From assembly GCF_007115105.1 (NCBI RefSeq), contig NZ_SULJ01000006.1, positions 181,406-245,405 of the forward strand: a DNA stretch of 64,000 nt, in the 5' to 3' direction. Made by a program: the position numbers and the translations under genes. Of this stretch, positions 34,849 to 44,830 are shown piece by piece. Positions within the stretch are counted from its first letter, which is position 1, and each line of letters opens with the position of its first letter. This DNA is from Clostridium sp. HBUAS56010. GTDB lineage: Bacteria; Bacillota; Clostridia; Lachnospirales; Lachnospiraceae. The notes beneath the pieces are model-generated. The model made no database searches, was not told where the DNA came from, and worked only from the letters and a program-made list of their open reading frames with translations.

Positions 34849-35210
34849 AAAAATACTTTATGCCACCGGATTTCCATGTTTTTCTATTTCTATTTCTCTG
34901 TTGAGCAGAGAAAATGCCTTTGATACCATGGTTTCGTTTTCTCCCCCCTTTTTTGCCTTTGTTGAATTTTGCTACTCCGTGTCGGCAAAAAATCCAATCA
35001 CTTTAACCCCTACTTTCTATACTAACATATTCCAATACCAATGAAAAGTAGCAATGATCAGAAAAATCCTATTTTGTATGAAAGTTTGTGAACTTTTTGT
35101 TAAGATTTTGTATGTTCACATACTTTTGATTTTAATTACGTCAAAAATCTGTTTGGTCTGCTTCTCTTTCTTCTATATTTATTAGAAGAGATAAGATTTC
35201 TCAATAGAAA

Positions 35211-35256
35211 GAAAAGGACGGGACTGTAAAAAAACTTACAATCCTGTCCTTTTCTT
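35211..35256 (-). terminator. intrinsic terminator after spoIVB
   Basis: GAAAAGGACGGGACTGTAA pairs with TTACAATCCTGTCCTTTTC around A-rich loop bases; T-rich tail on the minus strand. Confidence 0.85.
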
Positions 35257-35271
35257 TCCATATTCGGTTGA

Positions 35272-36546
35272 TCAGTGATTCAGCATATTTTCGATAAAAA
35301 TTCCGTATCCTCTTGTTGAATCCTGGATAAATACATGAGTCACTGCTCCGATCAGTTTCCCATCCTGGATAATGGGACTTCCAGACATGCCCTGAACAAT
35401 TCCTCCGGTTAAAGCTAACAGGTCCGGGTCTGTAACTTTTATGACCATTCCTTTGCTTTTATGAGTTGTGGAATAATCCACCCGCTGGATTTCAATTTCA
35501 TAATCCCGCACTTTACCGGAAACATTGCTTCTTATATGCGCAACGCCCTTTTTTACATCCTGACGATACCCAATCGGAATGGCATCCTCTTTTATGGTTT
35601 GTTTAAAACGGTCATTTACCGTTCCAAAGATTCCTTCTTCTGTATTAGCCGTGATCGTTCCAAGTGTGGAACCAGGACCATAATAAATAACTCCGCTCAT
35701 AACACCAGGTTTTCCAAATGTGCCCTTCTCAATTCCCATAATTGCAGTTTCATAAAGGGAACCTTCTGTAATCTGAACTACACTCCCTGTATCGCTGTCA
35801 CTGATTCCGTGACCCAGCGCACCAAACTGACCATTCATATCCACATAAGTCATGGTGCCGATTCCCTGAGTGTCATCACGGACCCACACGCCCAGTTTAT
35901 AGGTTCCGTCTTCCGTTTCAACAGGATTCATCTTTACATCAATGCTTTCCCCGTTTCGTCTGACTTTTAAAACTGCTTCTGCGGCGCCAATCTTATTTAA
36001 TTCTCCCATCAATGTCTCCTTATCCTTTAAAGGAGTATCATTGATGGATTCGATGTAATCTCCAGACTGTAGAATACCAAATGCAGGTTCTGCCGTCAGC
36101 CCATCTTTTTTCGTAACATCTCCTGTTCCGATTACCATAACACCATTGGATTTTAAGTAGATTCCAATAGGCGATCCACACGGAACTGCGTATTTGGTGT
36201 CCACTACATTAACCTGAATGTCTTTTAACTGTATAAATCCAAACAGTTTCAAGCCCAGCTTATAACTGCCCTGATTCTTTGAATAAACAGAAAAAGGCTG
36301 GTTAATCTGCAGGTGGATCTGATCAGAGGGAATATTGGATCCATTATTTAATACCACTTCCTCACTGTCAGAATGAAGCGTTACATCAAAAGGCATGGAG
36401 AAATGAAACTGTTCCTCTTCCTCTGCTACAATATTCAGTTTGTCAGGGATTACCCGTTTCATATAGAACCAGGAAAATCCAATACAAAAAATCAGGCTGA
36501 CCCAGAACGCTCTTACGATTAGCCTATGAATTTTGTCTTTACCCAT
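35272..36546 (-). CDS. spoIVB: SpoIVB peptidase, sporulation checkpoint protease
   Basis: A 424-residue S55 serine protease. An N-terminal membrane anchor (AFWVSLIFCIGFSWFYM) is followed by a linker, a PDZ domain (about residues 110-200) and the S55 domain. The catalytic serine is in GIVQGMSGSPII (about residue 388). Made in the forespore under sigma-G, it is secreted to the intermembrane space and triggers sigma-K activation by cleaving SpoIVFA. Length is normal. The upstream -10-like CATACTA on the minus strand fits sigma-G control. It precedes spo0A, as in Bacillus. Confidence 0.97.
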   Translation of the reverse strand: MGKDKIHRLIVRAFWVSLIFCIGFSWFYMKRVIPDKLNIVAEEEEQFHFSMPFDVTLHSDSEEVVLNNGSNIPSDQIHLQINQPFSVYSKNQGSYKLGLKLFGFIQLKDIQVNVVDTKYAVPCGSPIGIYLKSNGVMVIGTGDVTKKDGLTAEPAFGILQSGDYIESINDTPLKDKETLMGELNKIGAAEAVLKVRRNGESIDVKMNPVETEDGTYKLGVWVRDDTQGIGTMTYVDMNGQFGALGHGISDSDTGSVVQITEGSLYETAIMGIEKGTFGKPGVMSGVIYYGPGSTLGTITANTEEGIFGTVNDRFKQTIKEDAIPIGYRQDVKKGVAHIRSNVSGKVRDYEIEIQRVDYSTTHKSKGMVIKVTDPDLLALTGGIVQGMSGSPIIQDGKLIGAVTHVFIQDSTRGYGIFIENMLNH

Positions 36547-36597
36547 CTCACATACCTCCTTAGAAGAATAAAGGAGACAACTTTTTGGCTCCTTTCA

Positions 36598-36627
36598 TAG
36601 TATGTGAGAAATCGGTAAAAACACTCT
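36598..36627 (-). promoter_or_regulatory. possible sigma-G/sigma-F promoter of spoIVB
   Basis: On the minus strand AGAGTG (36627-36622), 17 bases, CATACTA (36604-36598). The -10 fits sigma-G; the -35 is one mismatch from the GnATR pattern. A small hairpin AAAGGAG/CTCCTTT lies in the leader. Confidence 0.5.
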
Positions 36628-36662
36628 GTCATATTTTAGTTGAATTCATTTATTTATGGACA

Positions 36663-38321
36663 TTATTTTTTTAAAGCTGCCAGACGCTTCATCTCTCTGG
36701 CATTTTCCCGGACTGCTTCGGTTATTTCTGCACCGCCTAAAAGTCTTGCCAGTTCTTCCACCATCTCCCTCTCCGAAAGTGCCCGAATGGTTGTGGTGGT
36801 TTTTCCGCTGCCTGCTTTTTTTAAAATTTCATAGTGTGCGTCTGCCATGGCTGCGATCTGAGGCAGATGGGTAATTAATATAACCTGATGGCTGCCGGCG
36901 ATGCTAGAGAGCTGTTCGGATACTTTCTGAGCAGTTCTGCCGCTGATACCTGTATCAATCTCATCAAAAATTAAAGTAGGGATATCATCGGAATCTGCAA
37001 GCACTGTTTTAATGGCAAGCATGATTCTGGACATCTCACCGCCAGAAGCAACGGCACCAAGAGATTTCATGGCTTCTCCCGGATTGGTGGAAATCACAAA
37101 CTCCGCTTCATCATATCCATTGGAGGTATAGTGGTCCAGCTTCGTAAACTCCATTGAAAATTCCACATCAATAAAATTTAAATCCTTTAATCCATTTTTA
37201 ATCTTTTTGGTCAGCTCTTTTGCAGTCTGCTTTCTCATATAGGATAATTGTCCGCATAATTGGTCCAGTTTATCCTGAATTTTGCTGATTTCCTGCTCGG
37301 TTTCCTGCTTTAAGTGATCATAATCTTCCAGTTCTTCGAGCCTTATCCTTTTTTCTTCCAGATTTTCAAAAATTTGTGTAATTGTTTTTCCGTACTTCGC
37401 TTCCAGATTATGAATCACATCAAGTCTTTCCTCTAACTGCCTGTATTCTACCTCATCAAACGACAGATCATCCATATAGGAAGCAATTTCATGATTGATA
37501 TCATTTAATATGGAGTCAGCATCAAAAAGCTGATCTCTTATAACAGAAATTTTTTGATCATAGGAAGAAACTTTTTCAATCTCTTTTAACGCTCTGCCGA
37601 TTAATTCTGTATTCACCGCTGAATAAGCCATGGAAAGGCTTTCTGTAATCTTTTTTCCGTGAAGAAAAAGCCGGTATTTCGCCGACAGTTCCTCCTCTTC
37701 GCCTTCTTTCAGTTCCGCATTCTCGATCTCTTCGATCTCATAACGGATAAAATCCATCTCCCTGAGTCTTGCTTCTTCATCAAGGGCAAAAGAAGAAAGA
37801 CGTTCCTTTAACCGCTGATATTCCCGGTAAGTGCCGGCTATATTCTCTTTTAGGTTATGGGACTTTTTATCCTGATAGCGGTCCAGGATCTCAAGATGTT
37901 TGGATTTGTAGAGTAAAGACTGGTGTTCATGCTGTCCGTGAATATCAATGAGAAGTCCGGTAATATCCCGCAGTTTTCCTGCAGTTACTGTCTCATCGTT
38001 GATTTTACTTAAACTTCTGGAAGGCATAATCTTTTTAGAAATGATTACCGTACCATCACGGTCCGGATAAACATCGAGTTCTTTTAACAGACGGAGTTTT
38101 TCCGGGTCACTAACTGTAAAAATAAGCTCAATATAGGCATAATCAGCGCCTTTTCTGATACTGTCTTTTGGCACCTTGCCGCCAAGGGCAATGGTAACCG
38201 AACCGATGATAATGGATTTTCCGGCTCCCGTCTCTCCGGTTAAGACATTGAGTCCCTCTTTAAACTCCACATCAGCTTTTTCAATCAAAGCGAAATTCTT
38301 TACGTGTAATTCTGAAAGCAT
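36663..38321 (-). CDS. recN: DNA repair protein RecN
   Basis: A 552-residue SMC-like ATPase. The start MLSELHVKNFALIEKADVEF runs into Walker A GETGAGKSIIIGSV. A long coiled-coil (about residues 160-370) separates this from ABC signature VASGGEMSRIMLAIK, Walker B PTLIFDEIDTGISG and VILITHLPQIAAMAD. It acts early in repair of double-strand breaks. It lies 12 bases after argR on the same strand, the usual Firmicute order argR-recN-spoIVB-spo0A. Confidence 0.97.
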   Translation of the reverse strand: MLSELHVKNFALIEKADVEFKEGLNVLTGETGAGKSIIIGSVTIALGGKVPKDSIRKGADYAYIELIFTVSDPEKLRLLKELDVYPDRDGTVIISKKIMPSRSLSKINDETVTAGKLRDITGLLIDIHGQHEHQSLLYKSKHLEILDRYQDKKSHNLKENIAGTYREYQRLKERLSSFALDEEARLREMDFIRYEIEEIENAELKEGEEEELSAKYRLFLHGKKITESLSMAYSAVNTELIGRALKEIEKVSSYDQKISVIRDQLFDADSILNDINHEIASYMDDLSFDEVEYRQLEERLDVIHNLEAKYGKTITQIFENLEEKRIRLEELEDYDHLKQETEQEISKIQDKLDQLCGQLSYMRKQTAKELTKKIKNGLKDLNFIDVEFSMEFTKLDHYTSNGYDEAEFVISTNPGEAMKSLGAVASGGEMSRIMLAIKTVLADSDDIPTLIFDEIDTGISGRTAQKVSEQLSSIAGSHQVILITHLPQIAAMADAHYEILKKAGSGKTTTTIRALSEREMVEELARLLGGAEITEAVRENAREMKRLAALKK

Positions 38322-38333
38322 GGCGCGCCTCCT

Positions 38334-38783
38334 TTATCCCGTAATCAGTTTTTTTAGTTTTTCCATCATAAGGATGGTGTCATCAGTTGTCCGGATGGCA
38401 CACATAATGGTGTCATCTCCTGCAATACATCCTACCATTTCATTGAATTGAAGGGCATCGAGAGCGGCTGCTACAGCCATGGCTAACCCGGAAACCGTCT
38501 TAATCACAAGAATATTCTGAGCCATATCCATGGATAAATACCCATCCTTTAAAATCCGTATGTACTTGTCACTAAAAGAATTCTGGTTTTGAAGCACCAT
38601 ATAGCGCTGTTTTCCGGATTCTGCCGGAACCTTAGTCAGCTTTAACTCCCGGATATCTCTGGATACGGTCGCCTGAGTCACTGTAAAACCGGCTTTATTT
38701 AAATAATCCGCAAGCTCTTCCTGAGTTTCGATTTCATATTTTCCAATGAGTTCCACAATTTTGCTGTGTCGTTCCAGTTTCAT
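38334..38783 (-). CDS. argR: arginine repressor ArgR
   Basis: A 149-residue regulator. The N-terminal winged helix contains KYEIETQEELADYLNKAGFT and VTQATVSRDIRELKLTKVP. The C-terminal hexamerisation/arginine-binding domain includes NEMVGCIAGDDTIMCAIRTT. With arginine it represses arginine biosynthesis and controls catabolism. GGAGG precedes the ATG. It sits 12 bases after nadK and before recN. Confidence 0.97.
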   Translation of the reverse strand: MKLERHSKIVELIGKYEIETQEELADYLNKAGFTVTQATVSRDIRELKLTKVPAESGKQRYMVLQNQNSFSDKYIRILKDGYLSMDMAQNILVIKTVSGLAMAVAAALDALQFNEMVGCIAGDDTIMCAIRTTDDTILMMEKLKKLITG

Positions 38784-38795
38784 TATGTTTCCTCC

Positions 38796-39653
38796 TTATA
38801 TGCCGGTCATTTTATTGCGCAGGTTATCCAAAAAAGAAATGTTTTTCAGCTTTACAAGGATCGTCTTAATCTCTGTCCGGCTAATCTCAATGATATCTCC
38901 CGGAAAAAGCTTTGTCTGGGTATCTCCATCAAATACAGCCGCCTGGCATATATGATCCTGCCCCATCATCTCCACCCGGATCCGGTCATCACCAGAGAGC
39001 ACAATGCTCCTGGTTCCAAGCACATGAGAACAAATAGGTGTAAGAGCCACCATCTTGGAATCCGGTACAAGAATCGGCCCTCCTGCTGAAAGATTATAAG
39101 CCGTGGAGCCGGTAGGTGTTGCTGCAATCAGCCCGTCGGCACGATATTCGTTAAAATATTCACCATTTACATAGACTCTGAATTTGAGCACTTTCAGCTG
39201 CTCGCTTCTTACAATTACAATTTCATTTAAGGCAATATCCTGAAAAACAGTTTCTCCTTCATGAAATATGGTTCCGCCTAACATCATTCGCTCTTCCAAC
39301 TGGTAATCCCCGGCAAGAAGAGAAGATAAGGCTTCTTCGGTCTCCTCCATCAGGGAGATCTGTGTCAGATAGCCAAGGGTTCCCCGATTGATTCCAAGAA
39401 TGGGGATATTACGCCCGGCTAAATCCCTGGCTGCCTGAATCAGGGTTCCATCGCCGCCCAGAGTGATAATACATTCTGTCTCTTCCGGCACCCTTGAGGG
39501 ATCTGTATAATGGCTGCCTGGAGAGCTGTCCTTTTTGTGGTTGGCTCCAATGATACAGTGAGCGCCCTGGCTTTCCAGATAGCTGCAAATCTCTTTTGCT
39601 GTTTCTTTTGCTCCCTCTTTATCAGGATTCATGACTACATAAAAATGTCTCAT
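38796..39653 (-). CDS. nadK: NAD kinase
   Basis: A 285-residue NAD kinase. The diagnostic motifs GGDGTLIQAARDL and RADGLIAATPTGSTAYNLSA are present, along with ILGINRGTLGYLTQI and NEIVIVR. It phosphorylates NAD to NADP. Length is normal. It lies 11 bases after tlyA and is followed after 12 bases by argR, all on the minus strand. Confidence 0.97.
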   Translation of the reverse strand: MRHFYVVMNPDKEGAKETAKEICSYLESQGAHCIIGANHKKDSSPGSHYTDPSRVPEETECIITLGGDGTLIQAARDLAGRNIPILGINRGTLGYLTQISLMEETEEALSSLLAGDYQLEERMMLGGTIFHEGETVFQDIALNEIVIVRSEQLKVLKFRVYVNGEYFNEYRADGLIAATPTGSTAYNLSAGGPILVPDSKMVALTPICSHVLGTRSIVLSGDDRIRVEMMGQDHICQAAVFDGDTQTKLFPGDIIEISRTEIKTILVKLKNISFLDNLRNKMTGI

Positions 39654-39664
39654 ACGAAAACTCC

Positions 39665-40477
39665 TTACCTGCCTGCACTCAATTCTGCATGAGCCGCATC
39701 AACGACCTTTTGGGGCTGTACTTCTTCTGCCAGCTTTTCTTTTGGACAATTGTTTTTCAAATGCAGCAGATACTCAATATTCCCTTCCGGACCTTTGATC
39801 GGGGAATATTCCAGATGAAGGACGGAAAATCCAATCTCAAGTGCGTGGGATATCACTGCTTCAATGACTTCTAAATGAACAGATTTTTCTCTGACTACGC
39901 CTTTTTTTCCAACCTTTTCTCTGCCTGCCTCAAATTGAGGTTTGATTAAACAGACCACCTCTCCATCTTCCGTTAAAAGGTTTTTTACCGGACCAAGCAC
40001 CTTGGACAGGGAGATAAAGGAGACATCAATGGAAGAAAAGGCAATCTTATCTTCTATATCTTCGGGAGTCACATATCGGATGTTGGTCTTTTCCATACAG
40101 ATTACCCGTTCATCCTCCCTCAGTTTCCAGGCAAGCTGTCCATGTCCCACATCCACGGAATACACTTTTGTGGCGCCGTTTTGCAGCATACAGTCGGTAA
40201 ATCCTCCTGTAGAAGATCCTACATCCATGCAGACCTTCCCTTCCAGCACAACGTCAAAATGGGTCATGGCTTTTTCAAGCTTTAATCCGCCGCGGCTGAC
40301 GTATCTCAGTGTACTGCCGCGAACTTCAATGACAGCAGTCTCCGGAAAGCCGGTTCCTGCCTTGTCTTCTTTTTCACCGTCAACGTAAACAATTCCCGAC
40401 ATGATGATGGCTTTCGCCTTTTCCCTGGATTCTGCCAGTCCCTGCTTTACTAAAAGCACATCTAGTCTTTCTTTCAT
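39665..40477 (-). CDS. tlyA: TlyA family rRNA methyltransferase/hemolysin-like protein
   Basis: A 270-residue protein with an N-terminal S4 RNA-binding domain (LDVLLVKQGLAESREKAKAI then IVYVDGEKEDKAG) and an FtsJ-type methyltransferase domain. The SAM-binding motif is CMDVGSSTGGFTDCMLQNG near residue 80. TlyA 2'-O-methylates rRNA in mycobacteria; it is usually found, as here, with dxs and nadK. Its ATG overlaps the dxs stop by 4 bases. Confidence 0.95.
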   Translation of the reverse strand: MKERLDVLLVKQGLAESREKAKAIIMSGIVYVDGEKEDKAGTGFPETAVIEVRGSTLRYVSRGGLKLEKAMTHFDVVLEGKVCMDVGSSTGGFTDCMLQNGATKVYSVDVGHGQLAWKLREDERVICMEKTNIRYVTPEDIEDKIAFSSIDVSFISLSKVLGPVKNLLTEDGEVVCLIKPQFEAGREKVGKKGVVREKSVHLEVIEAVISHALEIGFSVLHLEYSPIKGPEGNIEYLLHLKNNCPKEKLAEEVQPQKVVDAAHAELSAGR

Positions 40478-42414
40478 TCCTTTATCTCTTTCTCTGCTTT
40501 GTCTTTATCATCTTTATCTTTATAATTTTTCCATTCCGCATTCTGGCGTTCCATATCAAGATATTCCTTTTTCAGCCGCCAGATGACAGAGTCACTGTCA
40601 ATCCCCAATGCTTTTCTTAAAAGGGACACATTGCCATGCTCCACATAGGAATCCGGCAGCGCAATATTTAAAACTTTAACATGGGGATAGTGTTCATGGA
40701 TATAACTGGTAACACTAAGTCCATAGCCGCCCTGGAGCACATTCTCTTCCATGGTTACAATCAGCCAGTGCTTTTTGGCAAGCCGGTCCACCAGATCTTT
40801 ATCAAAGGGTTTTATAAACCGTCCGTTGGCCAGAGTACAATTCCACCCTTCGGCTTTTAGTTTTTCTCTGATGTGCTCGCCTGTACTCACCATACTTCCT
40901 ACTGCGAGAAGAGCAATATCCTGTTCTTCATAAATCATCTCGCCCGTTCCGTAGGAAATGGGAGCACGGAATTCTTTTAGCCCCTGATAAGCCTCACCTC
41001 TTGGATAACGAACTGCAATCGGACCTTCATAGGAAAGCGCAAACTCCAGTCCATCCATCAGCTCCCACAGATTTTTGGGCGCAAATACGCTCATGTTAGG
41101 GACTGCAGAAAGAAAGGAATAATCAAAGATTCCCTGATGGGTTTCGCCGTCACTTCCTACAAGTCCTGCCCGGTCAATGGCAAAAACCACAGGCAGATTC
41201 TGTATGCACACATCATGAAGCACCTGGTCAAATCCCCGCTGTAAAAACGAAGAATAAACAGCCACCACCGGTTTTAACCCGCCAGCCGCCATTCCTGCCG
41301 CACTGGTTACTGCATGTTCTTCTGCAATTCCCACATCAAAAAAACGCTCTGGATACTGCTTCGAAAAACGTTTTAAACCGGTTCCGTCTGGCATGGCCGC
41401 TGTAACTGCCACTATGGTTTTATCTTTTTCTGCCAGCTTACAGATAGTTTTTGAAAATACATCCGTATAGCTTGGATTTTTCTTTGTCTTTTTCGGTTCT
41501 CCCGTTAAAATATCAAAGGGTTCCACACCATGGAATCTGGAAGGATTCTTTTCTGCCGGTCCATAGCCTTTCCCCTTTTTGGTGATAACGTGGACAAGAA
41601 CCGTGTGATCCAGTTTCTTCGCTTCCCGCAGTGCTCTTGACAAAGCCTTTACATTATGGCCATCTACAGGTCCCAAATAGGTAATTCCCATATTCTCAAA
41701 AAGCATTCCGGGAATTAAAAGCTGCTTGATCCCGTCCTTTGTCCGGCTGATCTTTTCAATGAGAGAATCTCCAACAACCGGAATTCTTGAAAGCACATTG
41801 GTCACATGCTTTTTTAAATCCAGATAACCGGCTCCGGTCCGGATGCTGCTTAAATAAGTGGACATTCCTCCCACATTTTCTGAGATGGACATGTTGTTGT
41901 CATTGAGAATGATAATAAAATTCTTTTTCATTCTGGCCGCATTATTCAGTGCCTCATAAGCCATGCCTCCGGTTAAGGCACCGTCTCCAATGACAGATAC
42001 CACATAGTGGTCCTCTCCCAACACATCTCTTGCCTGTGCAAGACCAAGACCTGCCGAAACAGAAGTCGAACTATGCCCTGTATCAAAGGAATCACAGGGG
42101 CTTTCTTTTCTCTTTGGAAAACCGCTCATTCCCCCGAACTGGCGCAGATCATCAAAATCTGCCTTTCTTCCGCTTAAAATCTTATGGGTATAAGATTGAT
42201 GCCCCACATCCCATATGACCTTATCTTTTGGAAGATCAAAGGCAAGATAGATTGCCATGGTTAGTTCCACCACACCTAAATTAGATGCCAGATGCCCTCC
42301 AATTGTACTTATCTTTTCCAGCAGAAAATCCCGGATCTCCTGACCAAGGATATCCAGTTCCGGTTTTTCCAGTTTCTTAATATCTTCTGGTCCATTTATC
42401 ATTTCCAATATCAT
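40474..42414 (-). CDS. dxs: 1-deoxy-D-xylulose-5-phosphate synthase
   Basis: A 646-residue thiamine diphosphate enzyme. The TPP motif is VSVIGDGALTGGMAYEALNN with a following NDNNMSIS; HGVEPFDI and the transketolase-type GIAEEHAVTSAAGMA (catalytic Glu) and VVFAIDRAGLVGSDGETHQG are present. It condenses pyruvate and glyceraldehyde-3-phosphate at the start of the MEP isoprenoid pathway. It is about 25 residues longer than usual because of a Lys/Asp/Glu-rich C-terminal tail (KDKDDKDKAEKEIKE). ispA lies just upstream, so isoprenoid genes are linked. Confidence 0.97.
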   Translation of the reverse strand: MILEMINGPEDIKKLEKPELDILGQEIRDFLLEKISTIGGHLASNLGVVELTMAIYLAFDLPKDKVIWDVGHQSYTHKILSGRKADFDDLRQFGGMSGFPKRKESPCDSFDTGHSSTSVSAGLGLAQARDVLGEDHYVVSVIGDGALTGGMAYEALNNAARMKKNFIIILNDNNMSISENVGGMSTYLSSIRTGAGYLDLKKHVTNVLSRIPVVGDSLIEKISRTKDGIKQLLIPGMLFENMGITYLGPVDGHNVKALSRALREAKKLDHTVLVHVITKKGKGYGPAEKNPSRFHGVEPFDILTGEPKKTKKNPSYTDVFSKTICKLAEKDKTIVAVTAAMPDGTGLKRFSKQYPERFFDVGIAEEHAVTSAAGMAAGGLKPVVAVYSSFLQRGFDQVLHDVCIQNLPVVFAIDRAGLVGSDGETHQGIFDYSFLSAVPNMSVFAPKNLWELMDGLEFALSYEGPIAVRYPRGEAYQGLKEFRAPISYGTGEMIYEEQDIALLAVGSMVSTGEHIREKLKAEGWNCTLANGRFIKPFDKDLVDRLAKKHWLIVTMEENVLQGGYGLSVTSYIHEHYPHVKVLNIALPDSYVEHGNVSLLRKALGIDSDSVIWRLKKEYLDMERQNAEWKNYKDKDDKDKAEKEIKE

Positions 42415-42428
42415 AGTTATCAGATCCT

Positions 42429-43316
42429 TTATTTTTCCCGGTTCACCAACATTCGTATCAGTTCTTCCAGAAACTTATTCTCTCCCGGAAGTTCATGAAG
42501 GCACATAATTGCTTCTTCTGAAATGATCTCCACATCCTGCTTTGCCTTTGTCATTCCATTAATTGATACATAGGTAGTCTTATGGTTTTTTTCATCACTT
42601 AATACAGACTTGCCAAGCACCTTGTCATTGCTGGTCAGATCAAGAATATCATCCTGAATCTGAAATGCCATACCAACCATGGAAGCGATTCTTTCCACCT
42701 GTTTTAAGGAGTCTTCTTCTGCTCCTCCAAGAATGGCTCCAATCATCATGGAAGCTTCTAAAAGCGCACCTGTTTTCAGCCGGTAGATGAAATCCAGCTT
42801 ATCTTTTGGAACCGGCTTTCCTGCAAGTTCCACATCAACAGTCTGACCGCCGATCATTCCAAATATACCTGTCTTTTCTGCCATAAGTCCCATACAACGG
42901 GCGATCCGGTCTGGCCGGTCAGAGAAAGGCAGAGCCTTTGCCGCAGTCTCCATGGCATAAATCAACAGCCCGTCACCTGCAAGAACTGCCATATCATAGC
43001 CGAATTTCACCCAGGCAGTTGGCATTCCTCTGCGGAGAGTATCATTATCCATACATGGAAGGTCATCATGAATCAGCGATGATGTATGAATCATCTCAAT
43101 GGCTGCCATAAAAGGAAAGATTTCTTTCCCTGTTCCGCCAAACAGACGATAAGTCTCTTCCATCAGCATCGGACGCAGCCTCTTGCCGCCTGCACGGACA
43201 CTGTAATCCATCGCTTCTAGCACCGTGCTCTGAAATCCCTCCACTGATGGCAAATAGTCTTCTATAACCTGTCCTACTTCTTTCGTACGGACAGAAAATT
43301 CTTCTTTAAAGTTCAT
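42429..43316 (-). CDS. ispA: farnesyl diphosphate synthase/polyprenyl synthetase
   Basis: A 295-residue prenyltransferase. The first Asp-rich motif is HDDLPCMDNDTLRRG and the second is QIQDDILDLTSND; GGKRLRPML is the pyrophosphate-binding site. It makes C15 (or longer) allylic diphosphates. ATG 43316 is preferred because GGTGA lies before it; an ATG four codons upstream (43328) is also possible. The start overlaps the end of xseB, so the genes are coupled. Confidence 0.95.
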   Translation of the reverse strand: MNFKEEFSVRTKEVGQVIEDYLPSVEGFQSTVLEAMDYSVRAGGKRLRPMLMEETYRLFGGTGKEIFPFMAAIEMIHTSSLIHDDLPCMDNDTLRRGMPTAWVKFGYDMAVLAGDGLLIYAMETAAKALPFSDRPDRIARCMGLMAEKTGIFGMIGGQTVDVELAGKPVPKDKLDFIYRLKTGALLEASMMIGAILGGAEEDSLKQVERIASMVGMAFQIQDDILDLTSNDKVLGKSVLSDEKNHKTTYVSINGMTKAKQDVEIISEEAIMCLHELPGENKFLEELIRMLVNREK

Positions 43317-43518
43317 GATTTTCACCATTTTCCTCTAAAACAATAATTTTTTTCTCAACCTTATCTATCTTTTCATTGCAGGACTTCACAAGCTTCATGC
43401 CTGCCTCGTAGTACTGGAAGGATTCCTCCAGAGAGCTTTCTCCGCTTTCTAATTTCTTAATCAGCTCTTCCAGTTCTGCAAATGTCTCTTCAATGGTTTT
43501 TTCTTTTTTTACTGCCAT
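43306..43518 (-). CDS. xseB: exodeoxyribonuclease VII small subunit
   Basis: A 70-residue helical protein of the XseB family: EETFAELEELIKKLESGESS and LEESFQYYEAGMKLVKSCNE, ending in a Lys/Glu-rich helix. It assembles with XseA to degrade single-stranded DNA. GGAGG precedes the ATG at 43518. It lies 12 bases after xseA and overlaps ispA. Confidence 0.95.
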   Translation of the reverse strand: MAVKKEKTIEETFAELEELIKKLESGESSLEESFQYYEAGMKLVKSCNEKIDKVEKKIIVLEENGENHEL

Positions 43519-43530
43519 AAACGGACCTCC

Positions 43531-44829
43531 TTATCTGGGTTTTAAGCGGCGGGGCTTTGGTTCTTTGTCTGGGGTGATATTGGAAATCACCGCTTCCATG
43601 CTGCCATCCTGCACCCTTAACCGGACGCCGTCTCCTGGTTTTACTTCTGTTACGGAGTCAATTCTCTGCCCTGTCTCACTGGTTATGAATCCATAACCGC
43701 CGCCAATCTTCTTTAGAGGAGACTGTGCCTCTAAACGGCTGCTGAAAAGTTCCAGCCTGTGCCGGTCTCTTACTGCCTGTTTCTCTAAAGATATCTTCAT
43801 GCGCCTTAATGCTTCCGATAAATCAGCCTTATCCCTTGCAATCCCTGCAAGAAGAATTGTCCTTAATTTCTCTTCGATATCCGAAAGTCTCTGACGGTTT
43901 TCCCGAATGGTCCTTCCCGGATCAAAATATTTCAGTCTGAGTCCATACTGACCTGCATGGAACCGGTAACGTTCCATCTTTCGTTCCATGGTTTTGTTTA
44001 AGGTATTCTGGTATAACTGACGCTGTTCTTCAAATAACCGGTAATCAAATACCGCTAACTCCGCTGCTGCAGAAGGAGTGGGCGCACGCATGTCCGCTAC
44101 ATAGTCGGCAATGGTCACATCTGTCTCATGACCCACTGCAGAAATAACCGGGGTAGAGCACTGAAAGATGGCTCTCGCCACAATTTCTTCATTAAATGCC
44201 CATAAATCTTCAATGGAACCGCCACCCCTTCCCACAATGAGGACATCAAGTCCCATCTGATCCAGAATTTCGATTCCCTTTGCAACACTTTCCTTTGCAT
44301 TCTCGCCCTGAACAAGAGCTGGATAGAGATAAAGCTGGACGAAAGGATTCCTTCTTAATGCTATATTCATGATATCCCGTATCGCAGCGCCGGTAGGTGC
44401 TGTTACAATGCCGATGGTTCTTGCATAGCGGGGAATGGGCTTTTTATATTCCGGGGAAAACATCCCCATCTCTTCCAGTTCATTGCGAAGCTTTTGAAAC
44501 CGTTCAAATAAATCCCCCAGCCCCTCTTTTGTGATCTCCTGGGCATAAAGCTGGTACCGCCCATCCCGCTCATATACCTCAATACTTCCTTTCACCACAA
44601 CCTGCTGCCCTTCTCCCAACTGAAAAGAGAGTCCTTTTCTGGAACCGGCAAACATAACAGCTGCAATGGAAGCTTTTCCATCCTTTAAGGTAAAGTAAAT
44701 GTGTCCGGAGGTATGGTACTTGCAGTTGGATACTTCCCCTTTTACGGAAATGCGGTTAAGGGCAAAATCCTGTGCGAACATGTTCTTAATGTAAGCATTG
44801 ACCTGAGAAACCGAATATGCACCAGCCAT
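43531..44829 (-). CDS. xseA: exodeoxyribonuclease VII large subunit
   Basis: A 432-residue nuclease subunit. The N-terminal OB-fold (about 1-100) has NRISVKGEVSNCKYHTSGHI and the catalytic core includes VLIVGRGGGSIEDLWAFNEE and VISAVGHETDVTIADYVADM. A C-terminal coiled-coil follows. It forms exonuclease VII with XseB. Length is normal; the ATG lies one base after the nusB stop region, so expression is tightly linked. Confidence 0.96.
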   Translation of the reverse strand: MAGAYSVSQVNAYIKNMFAQDFALNRISVKGEVSNCKYHTSGHIYFTLKDGKASIAAVMFAGSRKGLSFQLGEGQQVVVKGSIEVYERDGRYQLYAQEITKEGLGDLFERFQKLRNELEEMGMFSPEYKKPIPRYARTIGIVTAPTGAAIRDIMNIALRRNPFVQLYLYPALVQGENAKESVAKGIEILDQMGLDVLIVGRGGGSIEDLWAFNEEIVARAIFQCSTPVISAVGHETDVTIADYVADMRAPTPSAAAELAVFDYRLFEEQRQLYQNTLNKTMERKMERYRFHAGQYGLRLKYFDPGRTIRENRQRLSDIEEKLRTILLAGIARDKADLSEALRRMKISLEKQAVRDRHRLELFSSRLEAQSPLKKIGGGYGFITSETGQRIDSVTEVKPGDGVRLRVQDGSMEAVISNITPDKEPKPRRLKPR

Positions 44830-44830
44830 C

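Noticed and set aside
34784..35044. Plus-strand frame of 86 codons in the spo0A upstream region
   Set aside because: No ribosome site; the DNA is better explained as the spo0A promoter region with a 0A box on the other strand.
35461..35970. Plus-strand frame of 169 codons opposite spoIVB
   Set aside because: Shadow of the protease gene; no ribosome site or recognisable protein motif.
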